Origin: an uncultured Oscillibacter sp.
GTDB lineage: Bacteria; Bacillota; Clostridia; Oscillospirales; Oscillospiraceae
Direction of reading: 5' to 3'
Assembly (NCBI GenBank): GCA_900548505.1
Contig: URKI01000019.1
Span: forward strand, 1 to 42,170
DNA length: 42,170 bases
In this document: positions 6,546-14,780 of the stretch, in pieces
Position numbering within the stretch: position 1 is the stretch's first letter
Layout: each line of letters opens with the position of its first letter
Notes under the pieces: generated by a model
Seen by the model: only the letters and a program-made list of their open reading frames with translations
Database searches by the model: none
Told to the model about the DNA's origin: nothing
Position numbers and translations under genes: made by a program

Positions 6546-8105
6546 ATGAGAAGAAACCGAACAAAGACACCGGAACGCACAGAGCGGCGCATTTCCGCTT
6601 TTACCAGCCTTTCCATGTGTGCCTTTACCGTCATTGCGCAGATCGCCGTGACGCTGCTGCTGACCAAGTTCCTGCGGGAAAAGGTGGGCTATTTTTACGC
6701 GATTCTGGAGTTCGCCGGCGCGGTGGCCGCCATCCGGGTGTATCTGCGCTCCGGCAGCCCCAGCTATAAGCTGGTGTGGATGTGCCTTTTGCTGGCACTG
6801 CCGGTTTCCGGCATGATCCTCTTTTGCCTGTGGGGCGGCACCCACCAGGCCAAGAGCCTGAGTCTGAGGAAGATCGCGCCCATCCGGGAGCGGGAGAGCG
6901 TCTGGATGGACAGTGAGAACAACATCGCCCGCCTGCGCCGTCAGTCGCCGGAGTGGGGGCGGACGGCCTCTTTCCTTTCCAAGAAAGGCTTTCCCCTCTA
7001 CCGCAATACCACGGCCCACTATTTCCCCGACGGCGCCGCCTTTTTTGATGATCTCATCGATCATCTGCGGCAGGCGGAGGTCTATATCTTTCTGGAGTAC
7101 TATATCCTGGCGGAGGGCCAGATCTGGGACCGGATCTTTGCCGTGCTGAAAGAGCGGGCCGCGGCGGGCGTGGAGGTGTGCATCATCTTCGACGACTTCG
7201 GAAATCTCACCCGCTTGTCGGACGCCACCCTCCAGGCCATGCAGGACGCAGGCATCGAGGTGGAGGTGTTCAACCCCGTCCACCGCTACGTCAACCGCAT
7301 CTACTTCAATTACCGGGACCACCGGAAGATCGCCGTCATCGACGGCTCCACCGCCTATACCGGCGGCATCAACGTGGCCGATGAGTACGCCAATCTGGTG
7401 GTGCGCTTCGGCCACTGGAAGGACTCCGCCGTCCGCATCGACGGAGACGGTGCCTGGGGCTTTGCGGCCCAGTTTATCCACATGTGGAAGATGATCGGCA
7501 AGACCCTGCCCAACGAGGACGACTATTACCGCCCCCGCCGCAGCGGCACGGGCACAGGCTATTGCCAGCCCTTTACGGACGGCCCTCTCAATAACCCGGA
7601 AAATCCCATTGAGGACACCTATCTTCAGCTGATCGCATCGGCCAAGCGTTTTTTGTATATTACCACGCCCTATTACGCCGTGGAGGAGTCCATCCAGAAG
7701 GCCCTGTGCATCGCGGCGGACGCAGGCGTGGATGTGCGGCTGTGCGTGCCCGCCGTGCCGGACCACAAGTTTACCTATATGGTGGCGGAGACCTACTGGG
7801 GCGAGCTGATGACTCACGGGGTGAAGATCTACAAGTATACCCCCGGCTTCCTCCACGCCAAGAGCGTCATGGTGGACCGGGAGGTGGCCCTCATCGGCAG
7901 CACCAACATGGATTACCGGACCTTCCAACTCCACTATGAGTGCGGCGTGCTGCTCTACCACATGCCGGTGGTGGAGGAGCTGCTGGAGGATCTGGACGAG
8001 CTCATGGGGCAAAGTGCCCCCTATACCCTGGCGGAGTGGGAGCAGCGGCCCTGGTACCGCCGCACCTTTGCCGCCCTTTTGAAGCTGGGCGCCATTTGGC
8101 TGTAA
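6546..8105 (+). CDS. cls: Cardiolipin synthase (phospholipase D family)
   Basis: The protein has 519 residues. Two N-terminal membrane helices (about residues 18-45 and 70-95) are followed by two PLD domains. The first HKD motif is HRKIAVIDGSTAYTGGIN, near residue 255. The second is HAKSVMVDREVALIGSTN, near residue 435. This is the bacterial Cls layout that condenses two phosphatidylglycerol molecules to cardiolipin at the membrane. The ATG at 6546 is 8 bases after GGGAGG; an earlier GTG at 6537 overlaps that site. The TtcA-like gene follows after 57 bases with a small hairpin at 8131-8150. Confidence 0.92.
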   Translation: MRRNRTKTPERTERRISAFTSLSMCAFTVIAQIAVTLLLTKFLREKVGYFYAILEFAGAVAAIRVYLRSGSPSYKLVWMCLLLALPVSGMILFCLWGGTHQAKSLSLRKIAPIRERESVWMDSENNIARLRRQSPEWGRTASFLSKKGFPLYRNTTAHYFPDGAAFFDDLIDHLRQAEVYIFLEYYILAEGQIWDRIFAVLKERAAAGVEVCIIFDDFGNLTRLSDATLQAMQDAGIEVEVFNPVHRYVNRIYFNYRDHRKIAVIDGSTAYTGGINVADEYANLVVRFGHWKDSAVRIDGDGAWGFAAQFIHMWKMIGKTLPNEDDYYRPRRSGTGTGYCQPFTDGPLNNPENPIEDTYLQLIASAKRFLYITTPYYAVEESIQKALCIAADAGVDVRLCVPAVPDHKFTYMVAETYWGELMTHGVKIYKYTPGFLHAKSVMVDREVALIGSTNMDYRTFQLHYECGVLLYHMPVVEELLEDLDELMGQSAPYTLAEWEQRPWYRRTFAALLKLGAIWL

Positions 8106-8130
8106 GGCCCGGCTGTATTCTGATTTTTTC

Positions 8131-8150
8131 CTCCGCCCCACCGGGCGGAG
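8131..8150 (+). other. Intercistronic 8-bp hairpin
   Basis: CTCCGCCC (8131-8138) pairs with GGGCGGAG (8143-8150) around CACC, just before the ribosome binding site of the next gene. No T run follows, so it is not a terminator. It may affect mRNA processing or translation. Confidence 0.45.
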
Positions 8151-8162
8151 CCGGAGGTATCT

Positions 8163-9026
8163 ATGCCCAGAGAACTGACCATCCAGGAGACGGCCGAGCG
8201 CAGTCTCATCAAAACTTACCGCAAGAGCCTGTGGAACCCCTTCATCGCCGCCGTGAAGCGGTATGAGCTGGTGGAGCCGGGGGACAGGATCGCCGTGTGC
8301 ATCTCCGGCGGCAAGGACTCCATGGTGCTGGCAAAGCTCATGCAGGAGCTTCAGCGCCATACGGAGCAGCCCTTCGAGCTGACGTTTCTGGTCATGGACC
8401 CGGGCTACAACCCGGCCAACCGGGCACTGATCCTGGAAAACGCGGAGAAGCTGGGCATCCCGGTGCAGATTTTTGAAAGCGACATCTTCGACGTGACCGT
8501 GCAGGTGGAAAAGAACCCCTGTTACCTGTGTGCCCGGATGCGCCGGGGCTTTTTGTATGCCAAGGCCCAGGAGCTGGGGTGCAACAAGATCGCCCTGGGC
8601 CACCACTTCTCCGACGTAGTGGAGACCACGCTGCTGGGCCTTTTCTACGGCGCTCAGCTGCAGGCCATGCCCCCCAAGCTCAAGAGCCGCAATTTCCCCG
8701 GCATGGAGCTGATCCGGCCCCTGTACTGCGTCCATGAGGACGCCATCATCGCCTGGAAAAACTACAACAATCTGCGGTTTTTGCAGTGTGCCTGCCGGTT
8801 CACCGAGGCACGGGACGCCTCCGGCGACGGCGTGGGCGAGAGCAAGCGCCAGGAGATGAAAGTGCTGCTGCGGCAGCTGAAAAAGACGAATCCCAACATT
8901 GAAAAGAGCATTTTCCGGGCCATCCACGGCGTGCAGCTGGATACGTTCCCCGGCTTCAAGTACCGGGGGAAGGCCTACTCTTTTCTGGATGATTATGACG
9001 GCACGGCGGGCTTTCTGCAGCCGTGA
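8163..9026 (+). CDS. TtcA/TtuA-like PP-loop ATPase (tRNA thiolation family)
   Basis: The protein has 287 residues. The PP-loop SGGKDSMVL (about residues 48-56) binds ATP. CYLC at about residue 121 and a third cysteine region, CACRF near residue 210, match the three-cysteine iron-sulfur site of the TtcA/TtuA group. GHHFSDVVET follows the first CxxC, as in the family. Members transfer sulfur to tRNA, for example to cytidine 32. Whether this paralogue acts at position 32 is not decided by sequence. The gene lies 14 bases upstream of the Sel1-repeat gene, probably in the same transcript, and is possibly also read from cls. Confidence 0.85.
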   Translation: MPRELTIQETAERSLIKTYRKSLWNPFIAAVKRYELVEPGDRIAVCISGGKDSMVLAKLMQELQRHTEQPFELTFLVMDPGYNPANRALILENAEKLGIPVQIFESDIFDVTVQVEKNPCYLCARMRRGFLYAKAQELGCNKIALGHHFSDVVETTLLGLFYGAQLQAMPPKLKSRNFPGMELIRPLYCVHEDAIIAWKNYNNLRFLQCACRFTEARDASGDGVGESKRQEMKVLLRQLKKTNPNIEKSIFRAIHGVQLDTFPGFKYRGKAYSFLDDYDGTAGFLQP

Positions 9027-9040
9027 GATGAGGCAAGGTT

Positions 9041-11383
9041 ATGGAGTACTATCGTTGTGAAAACCCGGACTGCGGCTATATCGCCCAGGAGGAGCCGGAT
9101 ACATGCCCCCTGTGCGGCGGCACGTTTTTTGCGCCGCTGCTGGAAGAGGAGCTGGGCGGCGCGGACTGGGTGAATCTGGGCAACCAGGCCGTGGAGGAGG
9201 AACGGGATACAGACGCCCTGGCCTGCTACCAGCGGGCGGCGGCTCTGGGAGACGCGCCGGGGCTGACGAATCTGGGCTGGTGCTTTGAAGCCGGTGTGGG
9301 CGTTGTGCCCAACCCCAAGCAGGCGGTCATCCTGTACGCCCAGGCGGCTTCAGAGGGCTACTACCCGGCCCTGGTGAACCTGGGCTATTGCTATACATAC
9401 GGCATCGGCGTGGAGCGGGATTACGCCAAGGCGCTGGAGTGTTTCCGCAAGGGGGCGGAGCAGGGCCTGCCTCGTGCCCAGTTTTTGCTGGGCGAGGCGT
9501 ACCGCATGGGATACGGCGTGGAAGCGGATGCGGCGGAGGCGGTGAAGTGGTATCGCTCTGCCGCGTGGCTGGGCGCCCCGCCGGCCCAGACGGAGCTGGG
9601 CCGCTGCCTGGAGTTCGGCACCGGCATCCAGAAGGACCTGAAAAAGGCTGTGGAGTGGTACCGCGCGGCGGCGGAGGCCGGTCATGCGCCGGGCCAGTGC
9701 TGTCTGGGCTACCTGTATGAAAGCGGCCAGGGCGTGGAACAAAGCTGGGAGCAGGCGGTGGAATGGTATGAAAAGGCCGCCGAGCAGGGCTTTCCCCGCG
9801 CCCAGTGCAATCTGGCCTGGTGCTATGAGTTCGGCAAGGGCGTGGAGAAAGACCCGGCAAAGGCTGTGGCGCTTTACGCGGCTGCGGCAGACCAGGGCTA
9901 TCCCAGAGGACAGCTGAACATGGGCCTTTGCTGCGAGCGGGGCATGGGAATCCACAAGGACCTGACCGCCGCGGCCCGTTGGTACCGGAAAGCGGCGGAA
10001 CAGGAGGAAGAGGATGCCTGCTGCTGCCTGGGGTACCTCTATGAGACCGGAGAGGGCGTGGAGCAGAGCTGGGAGCAGGCGGTGGAGTGGTATCAAAAGG
10101 CCGCCTCTCTGGGTTCCGCCCGGGGCCAGTGCAACCTGGCCTGGTGCTATGAGTACGGCAAGGGTGTGGAGAAGGACCCGGTTTCCGCGTTCCGCTGGTA
10201 CCGTGCCGCGGCGGCCCAGGAGGACCCACGGGGCATGTTCAGCGTGGGCCGGGCCTATGATTACGGCATCGGCGTGGAACAGGATGCCGTCCAGGCGGCC
10301 CGCTGGTATCAGGCGGCGGCGGATGCAGGCTCGGCACCTGCCATGTGCGACCTGGGCGTTTGCTACGAGCGGGGCGAGGGCGTGCCCCAGAGCTTTACCA
10401 AAGCGGCGGAGCTCTATCAGGCGGCGGCACAGGCGGGCAATGCGCCCGGCCAGTGCAACCTGGGCTTTTTGTATGAGATCGGCCGGGGCGTGGAGCAGGA
10501 CTGGGAGCAGGCCGTGCGCTGGTACCGCGCCGCGGCAGAGCAGGATATGCCCCGTGCCCAGTGCAACCTGGCCTGGTGCTATGAAAACGGCAAGGGTGTG
10601 GAGCAGGACTTCCAGGAGGCGGTGCGGCTGTACAGCCGGGCGGCGGAGCAGGGCGACCCCAGAGGGATGCACTGCATGGGCGTTTGCTGCAAAACGGGCC
10701 GGGGCGTGCCCCGGGACCTGGGCCGTGCGGTGGAGTGGTACGAAAAGGCGGTGGAGGCCGGGTTTGTGCCGTCCATGTGCAATCTGGGCGTGTGCTATGA
10801 AAACGGCGACGGCGTGACGGCAGACCTTTCCAAGGCGGCGGAGCTCTATGAGCGGGCCGCGCTGCGGGGAGACGCTGCTGGCCAGTGCAATCTGGGCTAT
10901 CTCTATGAGTCCGGCCGGGGTGTGGAAAAGGATATGACCCAGGCAGTGGCGTGGTATGAAAAAGCCGCGGCCCAGGGGTTCCCCCGTGCCCAGTGCAACT
11001 TGGGCGTCTGCTGCGAATTCGGTACCGGCATCAAGAAGGACGTCTACCGGGCAGCGGAGCTGTACCGTGCCGCGGCCGAGCAGGGAGACCGGGTAGCTGC
11101 CTGCAACCTGGGCTACCTCTATGAAAGCGGCGTGGGGGTAGAGCAGGACTGGAGCCAGGCCGTGCAGTGGTATACGCGCTCGGCGGAACAGGGCTATGCC
11201 CGGGGCCAGTACAACCTGGCCTGGTGCTATGAGCACGGCAAGGGCGTGGCAAAGGACCGGGAACGGGCAGCGGAACTGTACGAACAGGCCGGTGAGCAGC
11301 AGTACAAGGACGCCCAGGAGTGTGCGGCCAGACTGCGCCGAAGACGCTGGCATTTGGGCGGCGGATGGGGATTCAAAAAATAA
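9041..11383 (+). CDS. Zinc-ribbon protein with 20 Sel1-like repeats
   Basis: The protein has 780 residues. An N-terminal zinc ribbon (residues 4-25, cysteines in YRCENPDCG and TCPLCGG) is followed by twenty 36-residue Sel1-like repeats from about residue 46 to 765, each of the pattern LGxxYExGxGVExDxxxAxxWYxxAAEQG. A basic tail, ending RRRRWHLGGGWGFKK, closes the protein. Sel1 repeats form alpha-alpha superhelices that act as scaffolds for protein complexes. There is no signal peptide, so it is probably cytosolic. Blocks of repeats recur (units 6-7, 9-10, 13-14 and 19-20 are near copies), showing growth by internal duplication. The partner is unknown. Confidence 0.9.
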   Translation: MEYYRCENPDCGYIAQEEPDTCPLCGGTFFAPLLEEELGGADWVNLGNQAVEEERDTDALACYQRAAALGDAPGLTNLGWCFEAGVGVVPNPKQAVILYAQAASEGYYPALVNLGYCYTYGIGVERDYAKALECFRKGAEQGLPRAQFLLGEAYRMGYGVEADAAEAVKWYRSAAWLGAPPAQTELGRCLEFGTGIQKDLKKAVEWYRAAAEAGHAPGQCCLGYLYESGQGVEQSWEQAVEWYEKAAEQGFPRAQCNLAWCYEFGKGVEKDPAKAVALYAAAADQGYPRGQLNMGLCCERGMGIHKDLTAAARWYRKAAEQEEEDACCCLGYLYETGEGVEQSWEQAVEWYQKAASLGSARGQCNLAWCYEYGKGVEKDPVSAFRWYRAAAAQEDPRGMFSVGRAYDYGIGVEQDAVQAARWYQAAADAGSAPAMCDLGVCYERGEGVPQSFTKAAELYQAAAQAGNAPGQCNLGFLYEIGRGVEQDWEQAVRWYRAAAEQDMPRAQCNLAWCYENGKGVEQDFQEAVRLYSRAAEQGDPRGMHCMGVCCKTGRGVPRDLGRAVEWYEKAVEAGFVPSMCNLGVCYENGDGVTADLSKAAELYERAALRGDAAGQCNLGYLYESGRGVEKDMTQAVAWYEKAAAQGFPRAQCNLGVCCEFGTGIKKDVYRAAELYRAAAEQGDRVAACNLGYLYESGVGVEQDWSQAVQWYTRSAEQGYARGQYNLAWCYEHGKGVAKDRERAAELYEQAGEQQYKDAQECAARLRRRRWHLGGGWGFKK

Positions 11384-11398
11384 TGAAATTTTTTTGAA
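11372..11398 (+). terminator. Weak AT-rich terminator-like hairpin after the Sel1 gene
   Basis: TTCAAAAAA (11372-11380) can pair with TTTTTTGAA (11390-11398). The stem is AT-only apart from one pair, so termination would be weak. Confidence 0.3.
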
Positions 11399-11405
11399 AA
11401 ACCTG

Positions 11406-11466
11406 TTGACAAAAATCTCCCTTTGTGTATAATAATATCTGTTCGCTGCGGTAAACAACAGCGAAC
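11406..11466 (+). promoter_or_regulatory. Promoter and leader hairpin of tRNA-Gln
   Basis: TTGACA (11406-11411) and TATAAT (11428-11433) are 16 bases apart. In the leader, GTTCGCTG (11441-11448) and CAGCGAAC (11459-11466) form an 8-bp hairpin just before the tRNA, suited to processing of the 5' end. Confidence 0.85.
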
Positions 11467-11472
11467 GGACCT

Positions 11473-11546
11473 AGCGGGTTTGTGTAAAGGTAGCACAGCA
11501 GACTCTGACTCTGTATGTGAGGGTTCGAATCCTTCACCCGCTGCCA
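11473..11546 (+). tRNA. tRNA-Gln (anticodon CTG)
   Basis: The acceptor stem AGCGGGT (11473-11479) pairs perfectly with ACCCGCT (11536-11542), followed by discriminator G and an encoded CCA. The anticodon loop CTCTGAC between GCAGA and TCTGT gives anticodon CUG, reading CAG. The T arm has the TTCGAAT loop. The prophage lies directly downstream, so its 3' end is the likely integration target. Confidence 0.93.
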
Positions 11547-11551
11547 GATGA

Positions 11552-11592
11552 AAAACCTCGGAACTGCAATGGTTCCGAGGTTTTTTCTTTGT
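11552..11592 (+). terminator. Terminator of tRNA-Gln
   Basis: A 13-bp stem (11552-11564 with 11572-11584) runs into a T run, TTTTTTCTTT. It lies at the chromosome-prophage junction and could be host or phage DNA. Confidence 0.9.
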
Positions 11593-11617
11593 TTTCAATG
11601 GATTGCGGCATTTATGA

Positions 11618-11663
11618 AGTGGTCGTGTGATGAAACGCATGTTTCATCATACGACCACTTTTA
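11618..11663 (+). terminator. 19-bp hairpin at the prophage left end
   Basis: Bases 11618-11636 pair with 11641-11659 around a GCAT loop, with a single G-T mismatch, and TTTTA follows on the plus strand. It lies between attL and the 3' end of the integrase gene. It may be a terminator that insulates the prophage end, or part of the recombination region. Confidence 0.6.
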
Positions 11664-11697
11664 GCACAATCAGAGCATCAAAATGCTAATGACATTG

Positions 11698-12756
11698 CTA
11701 ATGGTCTTTCTCCTTTTGAACATTGCCGTCTGCACCAGCGTAAAATGCGGTCATGGCGGTTTGGTATCGCTGTATGTCGGACTGGGCGATGTGTGTATAG
11801 ATCTTGTGCATGGTGGTAGCGTCGGCCCAGCCGCCGATCTCCATGGCGATACGCTCCGGCACCTGCAGGTGATAGGCCAGGGAGGCGAAGCTGTGACGCA
11901 GGCCGTGAACGCCTACGTCCGGCAGGTCGTTTTCCCGGCAGATCTTTTTAATGGCGCAGCGAAGGCTGTTCTGGGTGATGTCCAGCACGGGGCCTGCCGG
12001 TTTGCGGTCCCGCCGGATGGCTGCTGTCAGCTCCGGGATCATGACCGGCACGTTGCGGGTGGAGGTGGCGTTTTTATTCTGCGCCTTCCGCTGGTATTTG
12101 TTGTTCTCGTTGAGGACCACCGCGCCTTGTACCCGGATGAAATCAGGATTGTCCGGGATATTTTCCCACTGCAAAGCCTGGATCTCAGAGATCCGCAGGG
12201 ATGAAAGCGCCAGCAGCGCCGGGACGGCATATCGAGTGTCTTTTACAGCTGCCACAAACACCCGGATCTGCTCCGGTGTCAGGAACGGCTTTTCCTTGGG
12301 CACAGGAGCCGTCAGAGAGACCTCTGGGAGCTGGTGGCCGGTAGAGTGCCATACCACGCCGCGAACGAAGGAGAAGGCCGTTCTGAGCGTTTTAGGCGCG
12401 CACAGGACTGCTTCTGTGTTGACGATGCCCTGCCATTCGCTGTCGTCGATTTGATCCAGCCGGCGGGGCATGGTGGTCTGGAAACGATACTTTTGGATAG
12501 TGCGGTAGCCCCGGATGGTCAAAGGGGAGAGGGTGTTGCTGCGCTCGGTAATATAGGCGTCGATGGCCTCCGTCAGGGTGGGAGCCTCCGGAGCTGCTTT
12601 GGCCCGCTTTCCGGCCAGGTACTCGGCCTTGATGGCCCGGGCCTCCCGGATGCAGGCGGCCCGGTTTGCCTCCGTAACGGAGATGCTTTCGCCGCCCAGG
12701 CGCAGCTGGATGAAATAGTTGCCGGACGGCAGTTTACGTGGCTCTGGAAGTTTCAT
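11698..12756 (-). CDS. int: Phage tyrosine integrase
   Basis: The protein has 352 residues. An N-terminal arm-binding region (about 1-55) is followed by a SAM-like core-binding domain (about 58-145) and the catalytic domain. Catalytic residues visible are R188 (in SSLRISEIQAL), H284-x-x-R287 (HGLRHSFA), W310 in GGWADAT and nucleophile Y320 (KIYTH). It catalyses integration and excision at the tRNA-Gln site. The start at 12756 follows AGAGGCGG. The gene points toward attL with its 3' end. No separate excisionase gene is recognised; small HTH genes to the right are candidates. Confidence 0.93.
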   Translation of the reverse strand: MKLPEPRKLPSGNYFIQLRLGGESISVTEANRAACIREARAIKAEYLAGKRAKAAPEAPTLTEAIDAYITERSNTLSPLTIRGYRTIQKYRFQTTMPRRLDQIDDSEWQGIVNTEAVLCAPKTLRTAFSFVRGVVWHSTGHQLPEVSLTAPVPKEKPFLTPEQIRVFVAAVKDTRYAVPALLALSSLRISEIQALQWENIPDNPDFIRVQGAVVLNENNKYQRKAQNKNATSTRNVPVMIPELTAAIRRDRKPAGPVLDITQNSLRCAIKKICRENDLPDVGVHGLRHSFASLAYHLQVPERIAMEIGGWADATTMHKIYTHIAQSDIQRYQTAMTAFYAGADGNVQKEKDH

Positions 12757-12805
12757 TTCCGCCTCTTTCTTTAAAATAAAACATTTGTTCGATTGCACCG
12801 CTAAG

Positions 12806-12834
12806 AAAAAGCCGCCCGCCAGGGGCGGCTTTTT
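12806..12834 (-). terminator. Terminator of the HsdR-N-like gene
   Basis: A 12-bp stem (12806-12817 with 12823-12834) lies directly after the TAA at 12839-12837. On the minus strand it ends in TTTTT, separating the cargo genes from the integrase. Confidence 0.85.
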
Positions 12835-12836
12835 AA

Positions 12837-13934
12837 TTATAGATACCGTTGCAAGACTTCCACTAATTGATCTTTGTACTGTTGGAGGTCATAGATATCC
12901 GTCAGAGAATACTTCGTCTCCTTTTTGTTTTCATCTGGGATAATGAGTGTTTTCATATTATCGGTCAAGCGAAGGCGGCATATCCACTTACGGGTATTGG
13001 CCTTATAGAGAATGTTGATATAAGACTCCGTATCCTTGTATGTAATATCGTGCAGATCAGCGATGTCACACAGCAGATTCTTAACAATAAAATAGGCCTC
13101 GAGTTCTTCTTCGGTGGTGACAATGTTGGGAGATCGCTTTTCATTTCCCGCCATGTCATTGGAAGGAGCATCCTCAGACTGAATCTCGGAGGGCTTTGCC
13201 TCTTGGACGGAAACACTGCCGCCGGAGCCACCCAAGGCAGTCTTAATTCTATCGTTCATGGTTTCGCTGATATAGTCATTGAGAGCCTTGCGCAAAACCG
13301 GGCGGAATTTTTCAAGGACGTTTTGGGTTTTGGGGCCGGAGTAGCATCCCTGGAGGAAGAAGCGAATAAAGTCATCTGAAGGTTGGTTCAATTGCTGGGT
13401 AAAGACATCTTTGAACTCATGAACATATTTCAACTCAGAGGCTGTACTGAAGATGGAATCAATGTCAAACTCGGATTTGCAGAATTTCTTTAGTTCAGGA
13501 ACCTGATTTTCGCGGATATCCAGAATATTGATAGTGAGGAAGGGGTCCTCATCCATCTTGTTTTGGTTATCCAAGTCTGTGTAGAAACGGTAAAGCTGAC
13601 CATTGGTCAGGATGGCAAACTTAGCTGAGGTGGTTCCAAAGTAGCGAAAAAGCTGAGAATCGTGTCGATCTAACTTTTCTGTGATAGCTTTGCACTCCAC
13701 CAGGATGACCGGCTCTCCATCTTTCATGATGGCGTAGTCAACCTTTTCACCCTTCTTGATACCTACATCAGCCGTAAACTCAGGGATAAATTCCTGAGGA
13801 TTAAAAACATCATACCCAAGCATCGAAAAGAAAGGCATAATCAGTGCGGTTTTGGTGGCCTCTTCTGTTTGAAGAGTCTCTTTTAACGAGTCGACACGCT
13901 TTGAAAATTGTCTCAATTGATCAATAAAATCCAT
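12837..13934 (-). CDS. Type I restriction HsdR N-terminal-like protein (PD-(D/E)XK fold)
   Basis: The protein has 365 residues. The N-terminal half has the HSDR_N pattern: a predicted helical start, EFTADVGIKKGEKVDYAI with D67, and VILVECKAI with E80 and K82, giving the D...ExK nuclease core. GTTSAKFAILTNGQLYRFY follows, as in the family. No helicase domain is present, so it is not a full HsdR. The C-terminal part (about residues 235-365) is of unknown type. Base composition is more AT-rich than the phage structural genes, which suits cargo. A defence role is plausible but not shown. The start has GGGGAGTG, 17 bp after palindrome copy 1. Confidence 0.75.
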   Translation of the reverse strand: MDFIDQLRQFSKRVDSLKETLQTEEATKTALIMPFFSMLGYDVFNPQEFIPEFTADVGIKKGEKVDYAIMKDGEPVILVECKAITEKLDRHDSQLFRYFGTTSAKFAILTNGQLYRFYTDLDNQNKMDEDPFLTINILDIRENQVPELKKFCKSEFDIDSIFSTASELKYVHEFKDVFTQQLNQPSDDFIRFFLQGCYSGPKTQNVLEKFRPVLRKALNDYISETMNDRIKTALGGSGGSVSVQEAKPSEIQSEDAPSNDMAGNEKRSPNIVTTEEELEAYFIVKNLLCDIADLHDITYKDTESYINILYKANTRKWICRLRLTDNMKTLIIPDENKKETKYSLTDIYDLQQYKDQLVEVLQRYL

Positions 13935-13948
13935 AACACACACTCCCC

Positions 13949-13965
13949 GTGTCCGATTCGGACAC
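13949..13965. promoter_or_regulatory. Dispersed palindrome, copy 1
   Basis: GTGTCCGATTCGGACAC, extending to a perfect 19-bp palindrome at 13948-13966. It lies immediately upstream of the ribosome binding site of the HsdR-N-like gene. Confidence 0.9.
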
Positions 13966-14089
13966 GTTTATTTTTTATCCGCACGCTGGCGGAAAATCAC
14001 GTGTATAAGGCTGCTGCCAGATTGCCGTGGGTGTACCAGCAGACGGCCTTGCGAATACCTGTGCCAATCCAGGGGCAAAGATTGGGATT
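13966..14089. other. Gap between cargo genes
   Basis: No coding region is visible. The part next to palindrome copy 1 (13966-13984) contains, on the minus strand, a GCGTGC element followed by an A-rich AAAAATAAA run. The same pair occurs beside copy 2 and may be a shared promoter module. Confidence 0.5.
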
Positions 14090-14635
14090 TTACTCTTCAG
14101 ATGGCGGGTTTAGTGTATAAATTATGTAAATGCTCTGCGTCGTCATTGGTCCCATCAATACCTTGTAGCGGCCTGCGCTTCCTTCGGCTTCATAAACGCC
14201 TTCGGTCATGGTATCTAGGCCGAGGGATGTGATAAGATCCTCATAACTGTCCGGATCAGCGTATTTAAGCAGGTTCCCCATAGCAAAAGCACCAAGCTCT
14301 ACGTCGGGATCCGTCGCTAGAGTTAAATCCATCCATACTTGTACACGTAGCAAAACGCCATCTCTCTCATAAGTTGCGACATATACGCCATCACTGACAA
14401 TATGACCAGTATAATCATATTCTCCAATATCAGTGTCTGTGCCGCTGCTTTTTGAGCCATCATCCAACTCATTAACTTCATAGCCGGCTGATTCATATGC
14501 GGCCCATAACTGGGACAAGTAAGTATCTGCAGTCATACGTGGAACTTCTCGGTTGGCTCCGCAGCCAGCCAACAATAAAATAATTGCAGATATGAGTAAT
14601 AGACCTCGCCATCCCCCTTTTGAAAACAGGACCAT
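14090..14635 (-). CDS. Prophage-encoded lipoprotein
   Basis: The protein has 181 residues. A basic N terminus (MVLFSKGGWR), a hydrophobic stretch and a lipobox LLAGC (cysteine 25) mark export and lipidation. The mature part has no recognised domain; it is acidic and probably mostly beta strand. It lies in the lysogeny arm on the strand of the repressor and integrase, where lysogenic-conversion or superinfection-exclusion lipoproteins are often found, but that role is only inferred. The ribosome binding site is AGGAG, 10 bases before the ATG, and palindrome copy 2 lies just upstream of it. Confidence 0.8.
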   Translation of the reverse strand: MVLFSKGGWRGLLLISAIILLLAGCGANREVPRMTADTYLSQLWAAYESAGYEVNELDDGSKSSGTDTDIGEYDYTGHIVSDGVYVATYERDGVLLRVQVWMDLTLATDPDVELGAFAMGNLLKYADPDSYEDLITSLGLDTMTEGVYEAEGSAGRYKVLMGPMTTQSIYIIYTLNPPSEE

Positions 14636-14653
14636 GTTTAATCATCTCCTAAC

Positions 14654-14670
14654 GTGTCCGATTCGGACAC
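14654..14670. promoter_or_regulatory. Dispersed palindrome, copy 2
   Basis: GTGTCCGATTCGGACAC, perfect. It lies directly before the AGGAG of the lipoprotein gene (minus strand) and is preceded by the same GCGTGC and AAAAATAAA elements as copy 1. Confidence 0.9.
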
Positions 14671-14683
14671 TTTTTATTTTTGA

Positions 14684-14718
14684 TGCACGCGGACGTGCAC
14701 CAATTCCTGATTTGGTGC
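14684..14718. repeat. Two overlapping small inverted repeats upstream of the lipoprotein gene
   Basis: TGCACG (14684-14689) pairs with CGTGCA (14694-14699), and GCACCAA (14697-14703) pairs with TTGGTGC (14712-14718). The arms share bases 14697-14699, so only one can form at a time. Role unknown. Confidence 0.5.
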
Positions 14719-14780
14719 CACTGGGTAGACCGCCCAACGGCGGATATGCCCGGCCATGAGCCGGAAAAGGAGGATCTTCC

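Noticed and set aside
9041..11383. Sel1 repeats as a repetitive mobile or intergenic element
   Set aside because: The periodicity of 108 bases is coding, with the 36-residue Sel1 pattern in one uninterrupted frame.
12837..13934. Complete type I restriction system
   Set aside because: Only the HsdR-N-like portion is present; no HsdR motor, HsdM or HsdS is encoded nearby.
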